Shown here: in pieces, positions 16,802 through 25,337 of the stretch
Layout of the letters: every line of letters begins with the position of its first letter
How positions within the stretch are numbered: the first letter of the stretch is position 1
From: Actinomycetes bacterium
GTDB lineage: Bacteria; Actinomycetota; Acidimicrobiia; Acidimicrobiales; Palsa-688
Assembly (NCBI GenBank): GCA_021799445.1
Contig: JAJZAM010000008.1
Location: 1 to 40,093 of the forward strand
Length of the DNA: 40,093 bases
Direction: 5' to 3'
The notes under the pieces: model-generated
Told to the model about the DNA's origin: nothing
Seen by the model: only the letters and a program-made list of their open reading frames with translations
The model's database searches: none
Program-made: the position numbers and the translations under genes

Positions 16802-17124
16802 TCGAAGGGCTGCGGTTCGACCAGATCGACTGGGCAAACCGGCGGCTGTCTTTGGTCCAGCACAAGACCGAAGTCGTCGAGGTTGTCGTCGGCGATTTCA
16901 TCGTACCCTCCTGAGGTGAGATCCTTCCATCCCTTGTCGGTAGCCTCACGCAGGGCGACGAGCTTGGCCGCGTCCTCCGTCTCTTGCTGTTCGAGCAGAC
17001 GAAGCCCCTCACGCAGCACCTCGCTGGCGTTCTGGTAGCGCCCGGATGCCACCAGGGACTCAGCAAGCTCGTGCTGATGCTGACTCAACACGACGTTCCG
17101 GGTTGCTGCGACAGCCACCTCCAT
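16744..17124 (-). CDS. parD: ParD-like RHH antitoxin with an artefactual C-terminal extension
   Basis: Starting at ATG 17124, residues 7-50 match ParD: TRNVVLSQHQHELAESLVASGRYQNASEVLREGLRLLEQ. The acidic tail ends near residue 85 (DDNLDDF), where ParD proteins normally stop. The frame then runs on for another 41 residues, antisense to the recombinase scrap and the ATPase pseudogene (QPFDSSHTALPYSWMKYGYPPV), so the extension is not conserved. The ParE toxin that should follow is missing. The antitoxin may still be folded and DNA-binding. A -10-like TAAACT lies 4 nt before the ATG. It is likely the surviving half of a module cut by recombination. Confidence 0.7.
   Translation of the reverse strand: MEVAVAATRNVVLSQHQHELAESLVASGRYQNASEVLREGLRLLEQQETEDAAKLVALREATDKGWKDLTSGGYDEIADDNLDDFGLVLDQRQPPVCPVDLVEPQPFDSSHTALPYSWMKYGYPPV
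16801..16869 (+). pseudogene. Probable fragment of a tyrosine recombinase/integrase gene
   Basis: Directly after the ATPase homology, another frame reads LRFDQIDWANRRLSLVQHKT for 23 codons. The D-IDW-x(3)-RL-x(4-5)-KT pattern is the strand pair following the first catalytic Arg in many tyrosine recombinases and transposon integrases. It ends exactly where the antisense ParD-like reading begins (16870). The fragment is too short for certainty and contains no catalytic residue of its own. Confidence 0.4.
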
Positions 17125-17330
17125 TGACAGTTTATGCCATCGCAGGACAGCTGGCCGGCCAGGACCAAGACCCGTCGTGGTGTAACGCGGAGCCGCTTCG
17201 ACTCGTCGCTGAGGCGTTTCCACAAGTCGCCTTGTCCCGTGCTTCCGAACGACGCAGGCAGTGCACCTGGCCCAGCCTTGCGTGTGCTCGCGCCAACCTG
17301 CCATGTCCGCCGTCGTACAATGAATGGCCT
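17125..17330. other. Intergenic region between parD-like gene and vapBC
   Basis: About 200 bp with no supportable gene. It contains the divergent control region: a -10-like TAAACT for parD on the minus strand and two TACAAT hexamers (about 17316 and 17337) for vapBC on the plus strand. Confidence 0.45.
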
Positions 17331-17336
17331 CTTTGA

Positions 17337-17342
17337 TACAAT
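17337..17342 (+). promoter_or_regulatory. -10 element, leaderless promoter of second vapBC
   Basis: TACAAT is followed by 5 nt and then GTG 17348. An identical TACAAT lies 21 nt upstream, so either a second start or a repeated operator half is possible. Confidence 0.5.
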
Positions 17343-17347
17343 ACATC

Positions 17348-17602
17348 GTGAGCCAGAACTCCTTCGTGATGACCATGTCCCGTAACGGCCAGGTTTCGGT
17401 CCCCGCCCAAACACGAGCTCGGTGGAACACCAGGCGGGTGCTCGTAGTCGACATGGGGGACCGAGTGGTCATGCGGCCGCTGGGCGACCATCCGCTGCAG
17501 GAGCTTCGCGGCAAGTACAGCGGACGGGGACCTTGTGTCGACGTGGTTCGCCGTGACGCCCGTCGGGATGAAGCTACGCGCGCGAAGTCCCGGCTGGGTT
17601 GA
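17348..17602 (+). CDS. vapB: AbrB/MazE-type antitoxin (VapB)
   Basis: This protein of up to 84 residues contains MSRNGQVSVPAQTRARWNTR followed by VLVVDMGDRVVMRPL, the swapped-hairpin AbrB fold of many VapB antitoxins. A short tail (LRGKYSGRG) follows, which is the usual toxin-binding region. GTG 17348 is chosen because it follows a -10 hexamer at leaderless distance. ATG 17369 or 17375 are alternatives that start closer to the conserved MSRNGQ. Its TGA overlaps the toxin TTG by four nucleotides (TTGA). Confidence 0.83.
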   Translation: MSQNSFVMTMSRNGQVSVPAQTRARWNTRRVLVVDMGDRVVMRPLGDHPLQELRGKYSGRGPCVDVVRRDARRDEATRAKSRLG

Positions 17603-18036
17603 CGATCCTCGACGCGTACGCGGTAATCGCTTTTCTCAAGGGCGAAGCCGCGGCAGGCGAGGTTGAGGTCCTCGTCGCTGAAGGGGACTGTTCACTGACT
17701 GCTGTTGGGGTGGCCGAAGTCCTCGACCACCTCATCCGAAGCAGCGGCGCTGAGGAGGACGACGCCAGCTTAGATGTCGCCCAGCTCGGGCTCGACGAAC
17801 CCATACCCGTAGGGGAGACGCTTGCCGCGGCGGCAGGAAGGCTTCGGGCTCGTCACTACCACCGGACCCGACGTCCGGTCAGCCTCGCGGATTGCTTGGC
17901 AGCGGAGGCTGCCCGATTAGAGCATCGCAGCCTGGCGACTTCGGATCCGGCCCTGCTCGACGTCTGCCACGACGAAGGCATCGCGGTGATCGTGCTACCA
18001 GGGTCCGACGGTACGCGTTGGACGCCGGATCCTTGA
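17599..18036 (+). CDS. vapC: VapC-type PIN-domain toxin
   Basis: The 145-residue protein starts MTILDAYAVIAFLKGE, with the first PIN aspartate, then VAEVLDHLIRSS with the glutamate, then VSLADCLAAEAARL and LATSDPALLDVC with the remaining acidic residues. All motifs of a PIN ribonuclease are present, so the toxin looks functional. It begins with TTG in a TTGA overlap with the antitoxin stop. It is followed by 120 bp without a gene before recC. The pair forms the right boundary of the decay zone. Confidence 0.9.
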   Translation: MTILDAYAVIAFLKGEAAAGEVEVLVAEGDCSLTAVGVAEVLDHLIRSSGAEEDDASLDVAQLGLDEPIPVGETLAAAAGRLRARHYHRTRRPVSLADCLAAEAARLEHRSLATSDPALLDVCHDEGIAVIVLPGSDGTRWTPDP

Positions 18037-18156
18037 TGACCGCCGACTGGGCGGGGCCCCCGGTGCCCTGTACGCCGACTAGGACCGCCCACCCGCTACC
18101 AGTACCAGTCGTGCTGCGCACCTCGCCCACTAGGAGAGTCACACCCTCCGGGTAAG

Positions 18157-21100
18157 TTGTCGGGCGTGCTGCGGGTGGCGAAAGCCGAAACTCTCGACGG
18201 GCTAGCCGGCCAGCTGGTGGGCGTCCTGGCCGAGCCGCTCGGCGACCCGATGGCCGCTGAGTGGATCGTGGTCGCGTCTGCTGGCACGCAGCGCTGGCTC
18301 CGCCTGGAGCTGTCCCGGCATTTGGGTGCGTCGGGCGGGGGACGGACAGACGGAGTCGCCGCGAACGTTGACATGCTTTTCCCTCGCCGTTTCGAAGCGG
18401 CGGTGCTAGCGCCGGGCGTCGACCCTGATACGGACCCGTGGAAGCTCGAACGGGTCGCGTGGGCGGTCATGGAAGTCCTCGAAGGCGCGACCGACGCGAA
18501 GCTCGGACCTTTGCGCACCGTGGTGCCCGGTGCGGCCCGGTGGGGGAGGGCGAGACGGGTGGCTGACCTTTTCGACAGGTACCTCTACCACCGCCCGGAG
18601 ATGATCCGCCGTTGGGCCGGCGGCGACGACGTGGACAGCGCCGGCAGGCGCTTAGCCGGCCGTGACGCCTGGCAACCGCACCTTTGGCGGCTCGTCAGAG
18701 ACAGGATCGCCACGCCCAGCCCGGCAGAGACACGACCGCAACGCCTCCGAGCGTTGAGCGCCGGGCACTGCCCGGCCGAGGTGCCCGAACGGGTCTGCCT
18801 GTTCGGACTTTCGACGCTGCCGGGCGGCTCCGGCTTCCTCGAACTGGCCGAAGCCCTAGGCGCCACACGCGACGTCCACCTGCTGTTTCGCGACGTGTCA
18901 CCTGCGGCGTCGCGCAAAGTGGTAGCGGCGGTGACCGCTGGTCGCGACTCGCCTCCCGGCATTCATGGACCTGGGCTGGGGAGGGTGAGCCTCGACGTGG
19001 CGGCTCACCCTCTCGTCGCGTCGTGGGCGGAACCTTCCCTCAAGACAGCAGCGCTTCTCGCCGGCCACCTGGCCGGCCCTGACCGCCTAGCCGGCCCTGA
19101 CCACCTGGCCGGCCCTGCAGCGGTCTCGCGGCGCGACTCCGAGGCCTCAGCTGACCTCGGGCGCGACGGCCGGCGGGGGGATCGGCCGCCTTGCCGGGAG
19201 CTCAGCCTGCTCGCCAAGCTTCAAGCTGACATCCACGCCGACTTAGCTCCGGCCGGGGACCACGAGCTCGCCGCCGGGGACCGCTCGGTTCGGATCCACT
19301 CCTGCCATGGGCCTACCCGCCAGGTGGAGGTGCTTAGGGATCAGATCCTGCACTTGCTCGCCGCGGACCCGACCCTAAAAGAAGACGACATCGTCGTGGC
19401 GTGCCCTGCCCTCGACGTGTACGCACCGCTGGTCGAAGCGGTGCTCGGCCCGCCCGCAGGGTCGCCAGGCGACCGGTCCGACCGCAGCGGCCCGCCGGCC
19501 CTCTCCTGGCGGATAGCCGACCGGTCCCTCCTGCGCTCGGTGCCGCTGCTCGGCGCTGTGGGGGCTCTCGTCGACCTGCTTGACGGACGTTTCGACGTCG
19601 ACGCGGTGATCGACTTTGCCGGTCTCGCCCCGGTCCGGGAGCGTTTCGGTCTGAGCGAAGCCGACTTGGATGCCATCTCCTCTTGGGCGCGCACGGCGAA
19701 CACCAGGTGGGGTGTCGACGGCGCGCACCGCGCCAGGTGGGGCATCCCAGCCGTCTACGACGGGGGATCGTGGGGTTCCGCCATCGACCGGCTTTTGACA
19801 GGGGTGGCTGTCAGTGACATCCCCGAAGCTCTGGCGGCGGGGGGTGTGTCACCGATAGCCGTCGAAGGTGACGGTATCGCCACGGCGGGCCGCCTAGCCG
19901 GCCTGCTGTGGGAGCTGGGGAGCCTGGAGGAGCAGGCCCGAACACCACGAAGCGCCTGCGGGTGGGTGTCGTTTCTTCGCAAAGCCGCCTCGGATCTGTT
20001 CGTCGTGGCCACGGAGTCAGCCTGGCAGGCACGGCGATTGGAGCAGGTGTTCGAAAGGGTCGAGCTGGACTCGACTATCTCCGGCGAGCCGGCTTCGCTG
20101 GAAGTGACCCTCGCCGATATGCGCCAAGTGCTCAGCCGTCACCTTCAAGGCGGCGCGGGCAGCGCCGAGTTCTTCCGAGGTGGGGTCACCTTCACTTCCC
20201 TGACACCGCTGCGCGGCGTTCCGCACAGGGTGGTGTGCATTCTCGGCATGGACGAAGCGTCGCTGCCCGCCGAGGCACCAGCCGGCGACGACCTGACAGC
20301 CGGGGACGACGACGCCGGTGGCACCGACATCCGATCCGACACGCGCCAGGCGATCCTAGAAACCCTCCTCGCCGCCCGGGACCACCTTGTTATCACCCGC
20401 AACGGCCACAGCGCGGTCACTAACCAGCCTGTGCCGGCGTCGGTGATGCTGAGCGAACTGACCGATGCGATCAGCGAAACCCTCAAGCTCGAAGGGCGCG
20501 AAGCCGCCATGGGCAAGATACAAGTGCGCCATCCACGCCAGAGCTTCGACGAGGCGAACTTCCTCGCAGAAGGACCGCAAGCGCCCGACGCCACGCAGAG
20601 CCCGTGGAGTTTCGACCCCCTCGCCCTGGCCGGCGCTCGCAGCCGGACCCGCCCCCGCCGTGCCGGCGGGCTCGCGGCCGAGCCCCTCGCCGGCGATCCC
20701 GACCTCAGCATCGACCTCGACGAGGTGCGCGACTTCCTGGCTCATCCGGTCCGCTACTTCTTGAGCCGGGCCCTCGGAGTGAGCCTCCCAGGCTCCCTGC
20801 GCCGCCAGGAGCGGACGAGACGCTCCCACCAGACAGCGCCGGGAGGGCCGCCGTCGCCGTTCGGCGGGCGGGACCTGCTCGCCAACCTCGACGGTCTCGA
20901 ATCCTGGCATGTGGCCGACTTGCTGTTGAAGCACCGGCTTCGCGGCGGCGACCTCGACAGTTTCGTCGCGACGATGCACGCACGCTACGCGCTGCCACCG
21001 GGCCGGCTCGCCGACAAGCACGTAACGGACGCCGCGGCCAAAGTCGACCCCCTGCTAAGACAGCTAGAAGCCGACGGGCTGCTAAACCCGCCCGACGGGC

Positions 21101-21819
21101 GACCCCGGCCCGGCCTGCAACCTCGGGGGATACGATGGGAGTACGAGCAGATCGACGTCGAGCTCCCCGACGGCACCCGGATATCCGGAACGGTTCGCGT
21201 CGCCGGCGCAGCAGGGGGGCCGCTCGAAGTGTCAGTATCAGTCGCCCAGGAAAAGGACAAGCTAGCCCCGTGGCTCGGCCTGATCGCCCTCAGCGCGGCC
21301 GACCCGAGTTGCGAATGGAAAGCGACCCTGCTCAACCGCCCCGCCTCGAAGCTCCCCGGAAACTCCAAGCAGGCCGAGTGCGTGAAGAGGACAATCGAAG
21401 TGCCAGCTGCCGACCCCGCCGAGCGCAAGGCGAAAGCCCTGGACGCTCTGGCGGCGATCGTCGACCTGTGCCGGCGGGGACGCCGAGAGCCGCTACCACT
21501 TTTCCCGAGGCTCACCCCGAGGCTGGCGTCGGCGGACCCAGCGGAGACGAACTTCGACGACGCCTGGCGTCCCTTCTCCGCGGTTGGAGACGGCGACGAC
21601 GAGTGGATACGCTTCGCGTTCGACAACCCCGAGCTGGCGGACGTTCTCAGCCTGGGCATCCTCCCACACGACCCGCCAGGCCCCGGCGACGACCGGGCCA
21701 GGCTCTACGCGAGACTGCTTTGGGGCGCGGTGGAACGCTCGACCGGCCTCTTCGATGAACCTTCCTCCGGGCGCAGCTCTGGGCGTTCCAGCGGTCTTGG
21801 AGCGTCGAGGGGCGCATGA
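18157..21819 (+). CDS. recC: Exodeoxyribonuclease V subunit gamma (RecC)
   Basis: The 1220-residue protein matches RecC in length and order. SAGTQRWLRLELSRHLG is near the start, VRIHSCHGPTRQVEVLRDQI near residue 375 and GGVTFTSLTPLRGVPHRVVC near residue 670, all hallmark stretches. RecC forms the scaffold of RecBCD, splits the strands and recognises Chi. It has lost helicase catalysis, as in other RecC proteins. TTG 18157 is the first start, and GTG 18166 is an alternative. A Leu-Ala-Gly-Pro tandem repeat lies near residue 305. The stop overlaps recB by four nucleotides (ATGA). It is the first gene of the recCBD operon. Confidence 0.93.
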   Translation: MSGVLRVAKAETLDGLAGQLVGVLAEPLGDPMAAEWIVVASAGTQRWLRLELSRHLGASGGGRTDGVAANVDMLFPRRFEAAVLAPGVDPDTDPWKLERVAWAVMEVLEGATDAKLGPLRTVVPGAARWGRARRVADLFDRYLYHRPEMIRRWAGGDDVDSAGRRLAGRDAWQPHLWRLVRDRIATPSPAETRPQRLRALSAGHCPAEVPERVCLFGLSTLPGGSGFLELAEALGATRDVHLLFRDVSPAASRKVVAAVTAGRDSPPGIHGPGLGRVSLDVAAHPLVASWAEPSLKTAALLAGHLAGPDRLAGPDHLAGPAAVSRRDSEASADLGRDGRRGDRPPCRELSLLAKLQADIHADLAPAGDHELAAGDRSVRIHSCHGPTRQVEVLRDQILHLLAADPTLKEDDIVVACPALDVYAPLVEAVLGPPAGSPGDRSDRSGPPALSWRIADRSLLRSVPLLGAVGALVDLLDGRFDVDAVIDFAGLAPVRERFGLSEADLDAISSWARTANTRWGVDGAHRARWGIPAVYDGGSWGSAIDRLLTGVAVSDIPEALAAGGVSPIAVEGDGIATAGRLAGLLWELGSLEEQARTPRSACGWVSFLRKAASDLFVVATESAWQARRLEQVFERVELDSTISGEPASLEVTLADMRQVLSRHLQGGAGSAEFFRGGVTFTSLTPLRGVPHRVVCILGMDEASLPAEAPAGDDLTAGDDDAGGTDIRSDTRQAILETLLAARDHLVITRNGHSAVTNQPVPASVMLSELTDAISETLKLEGREAAMGKIQVRHPRQSFDEANFLAEGPQAPDATQSPWSFDPLALAGARSRTRPRRAGGLAAEPLAGDPDLSIDLDEVRDFLAHPVRYFLSRALGVSLPGSLRRQERTRRSHQTAPGGPPSPFGGRDLLANLDGLESWHVADLLLKHRLRGGDLDSFVATMHARYALPPGRLADKHVTDAAAKVDPLLRQLEADGLLNPPDGRPRPGLQPRGIRWEYEQIDVELPDGTRISGTVRVAGAAGGPLEVSVSVAQEKDKLAPWLGLIALSAADPSCEWKATLLNRPASKLPGNSKQAECVKRTIEVPAADPAERKAKALDALAAIVDLCRRGRREPLPLFPRLTPRLASADPAETNFDDAWRPFSAVGDGDDEWIRFAFDNPELADVLSLGILPHDPPGPGDDRARLYARLLWGAVERSTGLFDEPSSGRSSGRSSGLGASRGA
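19069..19122 (+). repeat. Three 18-bp tandem repeats within recC
   Basis: Units at 19069, 19087 and 19105 share CTGGCCGGCCCTGACC or a close variant and encode LAGPDR, LAGPDH and LAGPAA. They form a variable linker. The third unit is diverged at its end. Confidence 0.75.
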
Positions 21820-24800
21820 TCGACGTGACTCCCGAGCGCTGGTCCCGGCCCGACGCCGAGGCGTTCGACCTTTCTGGCGCGCTTCCCTGCGGTCGTCTGG
21901 CGATCGAGGCCAGCGCCGGGACGGGAAAGACGTTCGCTCTGGCCACCCTAGCCGCCAGGTACGTCGCCGAGCGGGACGTGCCCGTCGGGGCGGTCCTGGT
22001 AGTCACCTTCACCCGCGCTGCCGCAGCCGAGCTCAAGGACCGGGTCCGCCGCCGTCTCGTCGAGTTCGCGTCGGCGCTGTCCGCGCCCGACGAGCCTGAC
22101 GACCCGCTGCTCAGCGCGCTTCGCAGCACCGAGCGCTACGTCCGCCTCGGGCGGGTCCGGCGTGCCGTCGCCCAGTTCGACTCGGCGACTATCACCACCA
22201 TCCACGGGTTCGCCCAGCAGGTCCTCGCGACCCTCGGAGTGGCCGTTCCGACGGACCCTGACGCGGTCCTAGCCGACGACGCAGGCAGGGCCGTCCGCCA
22301 GGTCGCCGCGGACCTGTTGGTCTCCGAGGCCCTCGGCGGACCTCAGCCCGCCGGTGAGCTACCCGGGTTGGAAGCGCTGTCCAAGACCGCAGCAGTCGTG
22401 ATGGGCAACCCGGCGGCGACGCTGGTCCCCGGCCCGGACGACTCGAACCCTGAAGCCGCCCGCGTCCGTCGCCTCGTGGACGCCGTGACCGGCGAGGTCG
22501 TCGCCAGGAGACGCCAGGCGGGGACCGTAGCCTTCGAGGATCTGCTGGTGCGTTTGAGCGACGCCGTGTTCGGCGAGACCGCAGGAGCCGTGCGCCACCT
22601 TCTACGACGCCGCTACAGCGTCGCTCTCATCGACGAGTTCCAAGACACCGACCCGCTGCAATGGTCGATCTTCGACGCCGTGTTCGGCGTCGAAGCCGCC
22701 GGGAGGGACCCGAGAACCGACCTCGTCGTCGTCGGCGACCCCAAGCAGGCGATCTACGGGTTTCGGGGGGCTAACGTGCACACCTACCTCCAAGCGGTGC
22801 ACGAGGAGAGGATGACCCGAGCACACCTGTCGGTCAACTGGCGTTCCGACAGCCGTGCGCTCCAGGCGACCGAACTGCTTCTGTCCGGGGTGACCTTCGG
22901 CGACGAGCGGATCGGCTTCCAGGCGGTGACCCCAGCCGAGGCTAAAGCCGCGGCGTACCCCAGCGCCGGCGGCGGCCCGCTGCCGGCGCTGTCGGTCAGG
23001 CTCATGGACGGCCCTGGTGTTCCCCGACAGAAAAAGTCGCAGGCAGTCGCCCTAGACGGTCCGGGCACCCGGGCGGTCCTAGCCGACATGGCCTGTCACA
23101 TAAGGGATCTGCTCGAAGACGTGGACATCCCCGACCCCGACGGCCGGGCCGGCCGGCGACGTCTCCGGCCGGGCGACGTCGCCGTCCTCGTGACCACAAA
23201 CCGTGAAGCGCCCCAGGCGAGAGACGCCCTACGCAAAGTGGGTATACCAGCCGTCGTGGCGCGCGGGGAGAGCGTGCTGCTCTCCCCGGCGGCAACCCAA
23301 TGGCATCTCCTCCTAGCCGGTGTCGCCCGGCCCTCCGACCCGAGGAGAGCCAGGGCTTTCACTTTGAGCTGGTTCGCCGGCTGGGACGCCGCTCGCCTGG
23401 CCGCCGCCGGAGACACCGACCTCGCTGCCGTCCACGAGCAGTTGCACGGCTGGGCTGAGTACCTCGGCGTGCACGGCCCGGCGGCTTTCGTCGGACGGGT
23501 CCGCTACGAGACCGGCGTCGTCGAACGAGTCCTCCAACGCTCAGACGGCGAGAGGGACATGACAGATCTCGACCACGTCGGCGAGCTCCTCGTGCACGCC
23601 GGCGGCATCCGAACTACGCCGGCTGCGCTCCTGGACGCGTTCGAGTCTCTCGAAGTTGACGACGCCAGCGGGGACGTCGAAACCGACCTGGCCGCACGAA
23701 GAGTGGAGTCGGACTCCGACGCCGTTCAGATAATGACCACCTTCGTGTCGAAAGGGCTCGAATTTCCAGTCGTGTGCTGCCCGACGCTTTGGAAACCCGG
23801 TGCCACCAAGACCGCAGCGCACGTGTGGTGGGACGAAGCGGCCTCCACGCGGGTGATCGACGTGGCACCACACGTCAAATGGGGAGGCGACGACGAGGCC
23901 CGACGGCGGCGTCAAATTGCCGAGACCGAAGACCTCGGAGCTAAACTGCGGCTCCTTTACGTCGCTTTGACCCGCGCCCGCCACCACACGGCCCTGTGGT
24001 GGCTTCCCGTCGCCAAAGCAGGCTCGACGAGCCTCGGGCGTGTGCTGTTCGCCCGTGACGGCGACGCAACGATAAACCCCTCACTGTTAGCCGACCCAGC
24101 AGGCGTACCCCTCGGCGACGCCACCGCTGCGAAACTAGCCCCTCTCGTCGAACGCGGTGACGGCTGCATCGAGGTCGTGTCAGTCGACAAGCCCGCCCGG
24201 GCGCAACGGCCGTGGTCGAAGGAGGCTCCGTGCGCGCAGACCCCGCTCGGCGTTGCGGAGCTTCGACGCAGCGTCGACCGGGAGGCGAGACGGTGGTCTT
24301 TTACGGCTATAACCGCCGCACGTTCGGGCGCCTCGCACGCTGACAGCAACATATCTATCGCCTCCGAGCTTGACCCGCCCCTCGTCGAAGGCGCCGGCGG
24401 CTACGACGAAGGCTTCGAAGGCCAGTACGTCAACGCCGGAGCCGTCTCTTCGGACCCACCCCACGCCGGCGCAGGTCCCGGCGGGTCTCGGATGGCGGAG
24501 ACGCCTCTAGCGCTTGGGAAGGCGCCCGGCAGCGCAGCTTTCGGCACTTTGATCCACGAGATCCTAGAGCGGGTCGACTTCGCGTCGGTGGACCTAGCCG
24601 GGGCGATCGAACGGGTCGTGCACGAGAGGATCAGATGGGCGACCGTCGACGCCGAACCGGCCGCACTCGTCGAAGGACTGGCAGCGGTCCTGTCCACTCC
24701 TCTCGGACCGCTCTTCGACGGGGCTTGTCTCGCTCATCTCCGCCGGGCCGACAGGATCGACGAGATGACCTTCGACCTGACCCTCGCAGGGGCCGGCAGG

Positions 24801-25337
24801 AGAGCCACCGACGCGGAGGTCGGCCGGCTCATCGCCGACCACCTCGCCGCCGGCGACCCGCTGCGAAGCTGGGCGCTTTCACTGGGGCGGGGACCCCACC
24901 CGACGGTACTAGCCGGGCACCTCACAGGTTCGATCGACCTTGTGGCTCGCGTTCGCGGCCCGAAAGGCGCTGAGCGTTACGTCGTCTGCGACTACAAGAC
25001 GAACCGCCTCGCGCCGCCAGGGCGCCCGGCGCTCCCGGAGGATTTCACCCCCGACCGTCTCGTGTTGGCCATGCAAGCCCACGACTATCCCCTCCAGGGT
25101 CTGCTCTACACGGTCGCCTTGCACCGTTACCTGCGTTGGCGTGTCCGTGGGTACGACCCGTCCGCGCACCTTGGGGGCATCGGCTACCTGTTCGTTCGGG
25201 GTATGCAAGGATCTGAGACGCCCACCACGAGCGGCGTGCCGAACGGGTTGTTCGACTGGCGACCCCCCGCGGGGCTCGTCGTCGCACTGTCCGACCTGCT
25301 CGACGGGGCAGACCCTGCGTCGTTGGGGACACGATGA
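21816..25337 (+). CDS. recB: Exodeoxyribonuclease V subunit beta (RecB)
   Basis: This 1173-residue UvrD-like helicase-nuclease has Walker A IEASAGTGKTFALATLA (about residue 31), motif Ia FTRAAAAELKDRV, Walker B LIDEFQDTDPLQW (about 272), motif III VVVGDPKQAIYGFRG (about 306), NWRSD (motif IV), STFVSKGLEFPVV-like motif V (TTFVSKGLEFP) and LLYVALTRARH (motif VI). The C-terminal nuclease has SIDLVARV and VCDYKTNRL (about 1040-1065), the D...DYK residues of the RecB-family nuclease, so it appears catalytically intact. It overlaps recC and recD by ATGA on both sides. RecB is the 3'-5' helicase and the only nuclease of the complex. Confidence 0.95.
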   Translation: MIDVTPERWSRPDAEAFDLSGALPCGRLAIEASAGTGKTFALATLAARYVAERDVPVGAVLVVTFTRAAAAELKDRVRRRLVEFASALSAPDEPDDPLLSALRSTERYVRLGRVRRAVAQFDSATITTIHGFAQQVLATLGVAVPTDPDAVLADDAGRAVRQVAADLLVSEALGGPQPAGELPGLEALSKTAAVVMGNPAATLVPGPDDSNPEAARVRRLVDAVTGEVVARRRQAGTVAFEDLLVRLSDAVFGETAGAVRHLLRRRYSVALIDEFQDTDPLQWSIFDAVFGVEAAGRDPRTDLVVVGDPKQAIYGFRGANVHTYLQAVHEERMTRAHLSVNWRSDSRALQATELLLSGVTFGDERIGFQAVTPAEAKAAAYPSAGGGPLPALSVRLMDGPGVPRQKKSQAVALDGPGTRAVLADMACHIRDLLEDVDIPDPDGRAGRRRLRPGDVAVLVTTNREAPQARDALRKVGIPAVVARGESVLLSPAATQWHLLLAGVARPSDPRRARAFTLSWFAGWDAARLAAAGDTDLAAVHEQLHGWAEYLGVHGPAAFVGRVRYETGVVERVLQRSDGERDMTDLDHVGELLVHAGGIRTTPAALLDAFESLEVDDASGDVETDLAARRVESDSDAVQIMTTFVSKGLEFPVVCCPTLWKPGATKTAAHVWWDEAASTRVIDVAPHVKWGGDDEARRRRQIAETEDLGAKLRLLYVALTRARHHTALWWLPVAKAGSTSLGRVLFARDGDATINPSLLADPAGVPLGDATAAKLAPLVERGDGCIEVVSVDKPARAQRPWSKEAPCAQTPLGVAELRRSVDREARRWSFTAITAARSGASHADSNISIASELDPPLVEGAGGYDEGFEGQYVNAGAVSSDPPHAGAGPGGSRMAETPLALGKAPGSAAFGTLIHEILERVDFASVDLAGAIERVVHERIRWATVDAEPAALVEGLAAVLSTPLGPLFDGACLAHLRRADRIDEMTFDLTLAGAGRRATDAEVGRLIADHLAAGDPLRSWALSLGRGPHPTVLAGHLTGSIDLVARVRGPKGAERYVVCDYKTNRLAPPGRPALPEDFTPDRLVLAMQAHDYPLQGLLYTVALHRYLRWRVRGYDPSAHLGGIGYLFVRGMQGSETPTTSGVPNGLFDWRPPAGLVVALSDLLDGADPASLGTR

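Noticed and set aside
16801-16885. C-terminal extension of ParD as a conserved novel domain
   Set aside because: The extension is antisense to a recombinase-like scrap and an ATPase pseudogene, so it is more simply a run-on reading frame.
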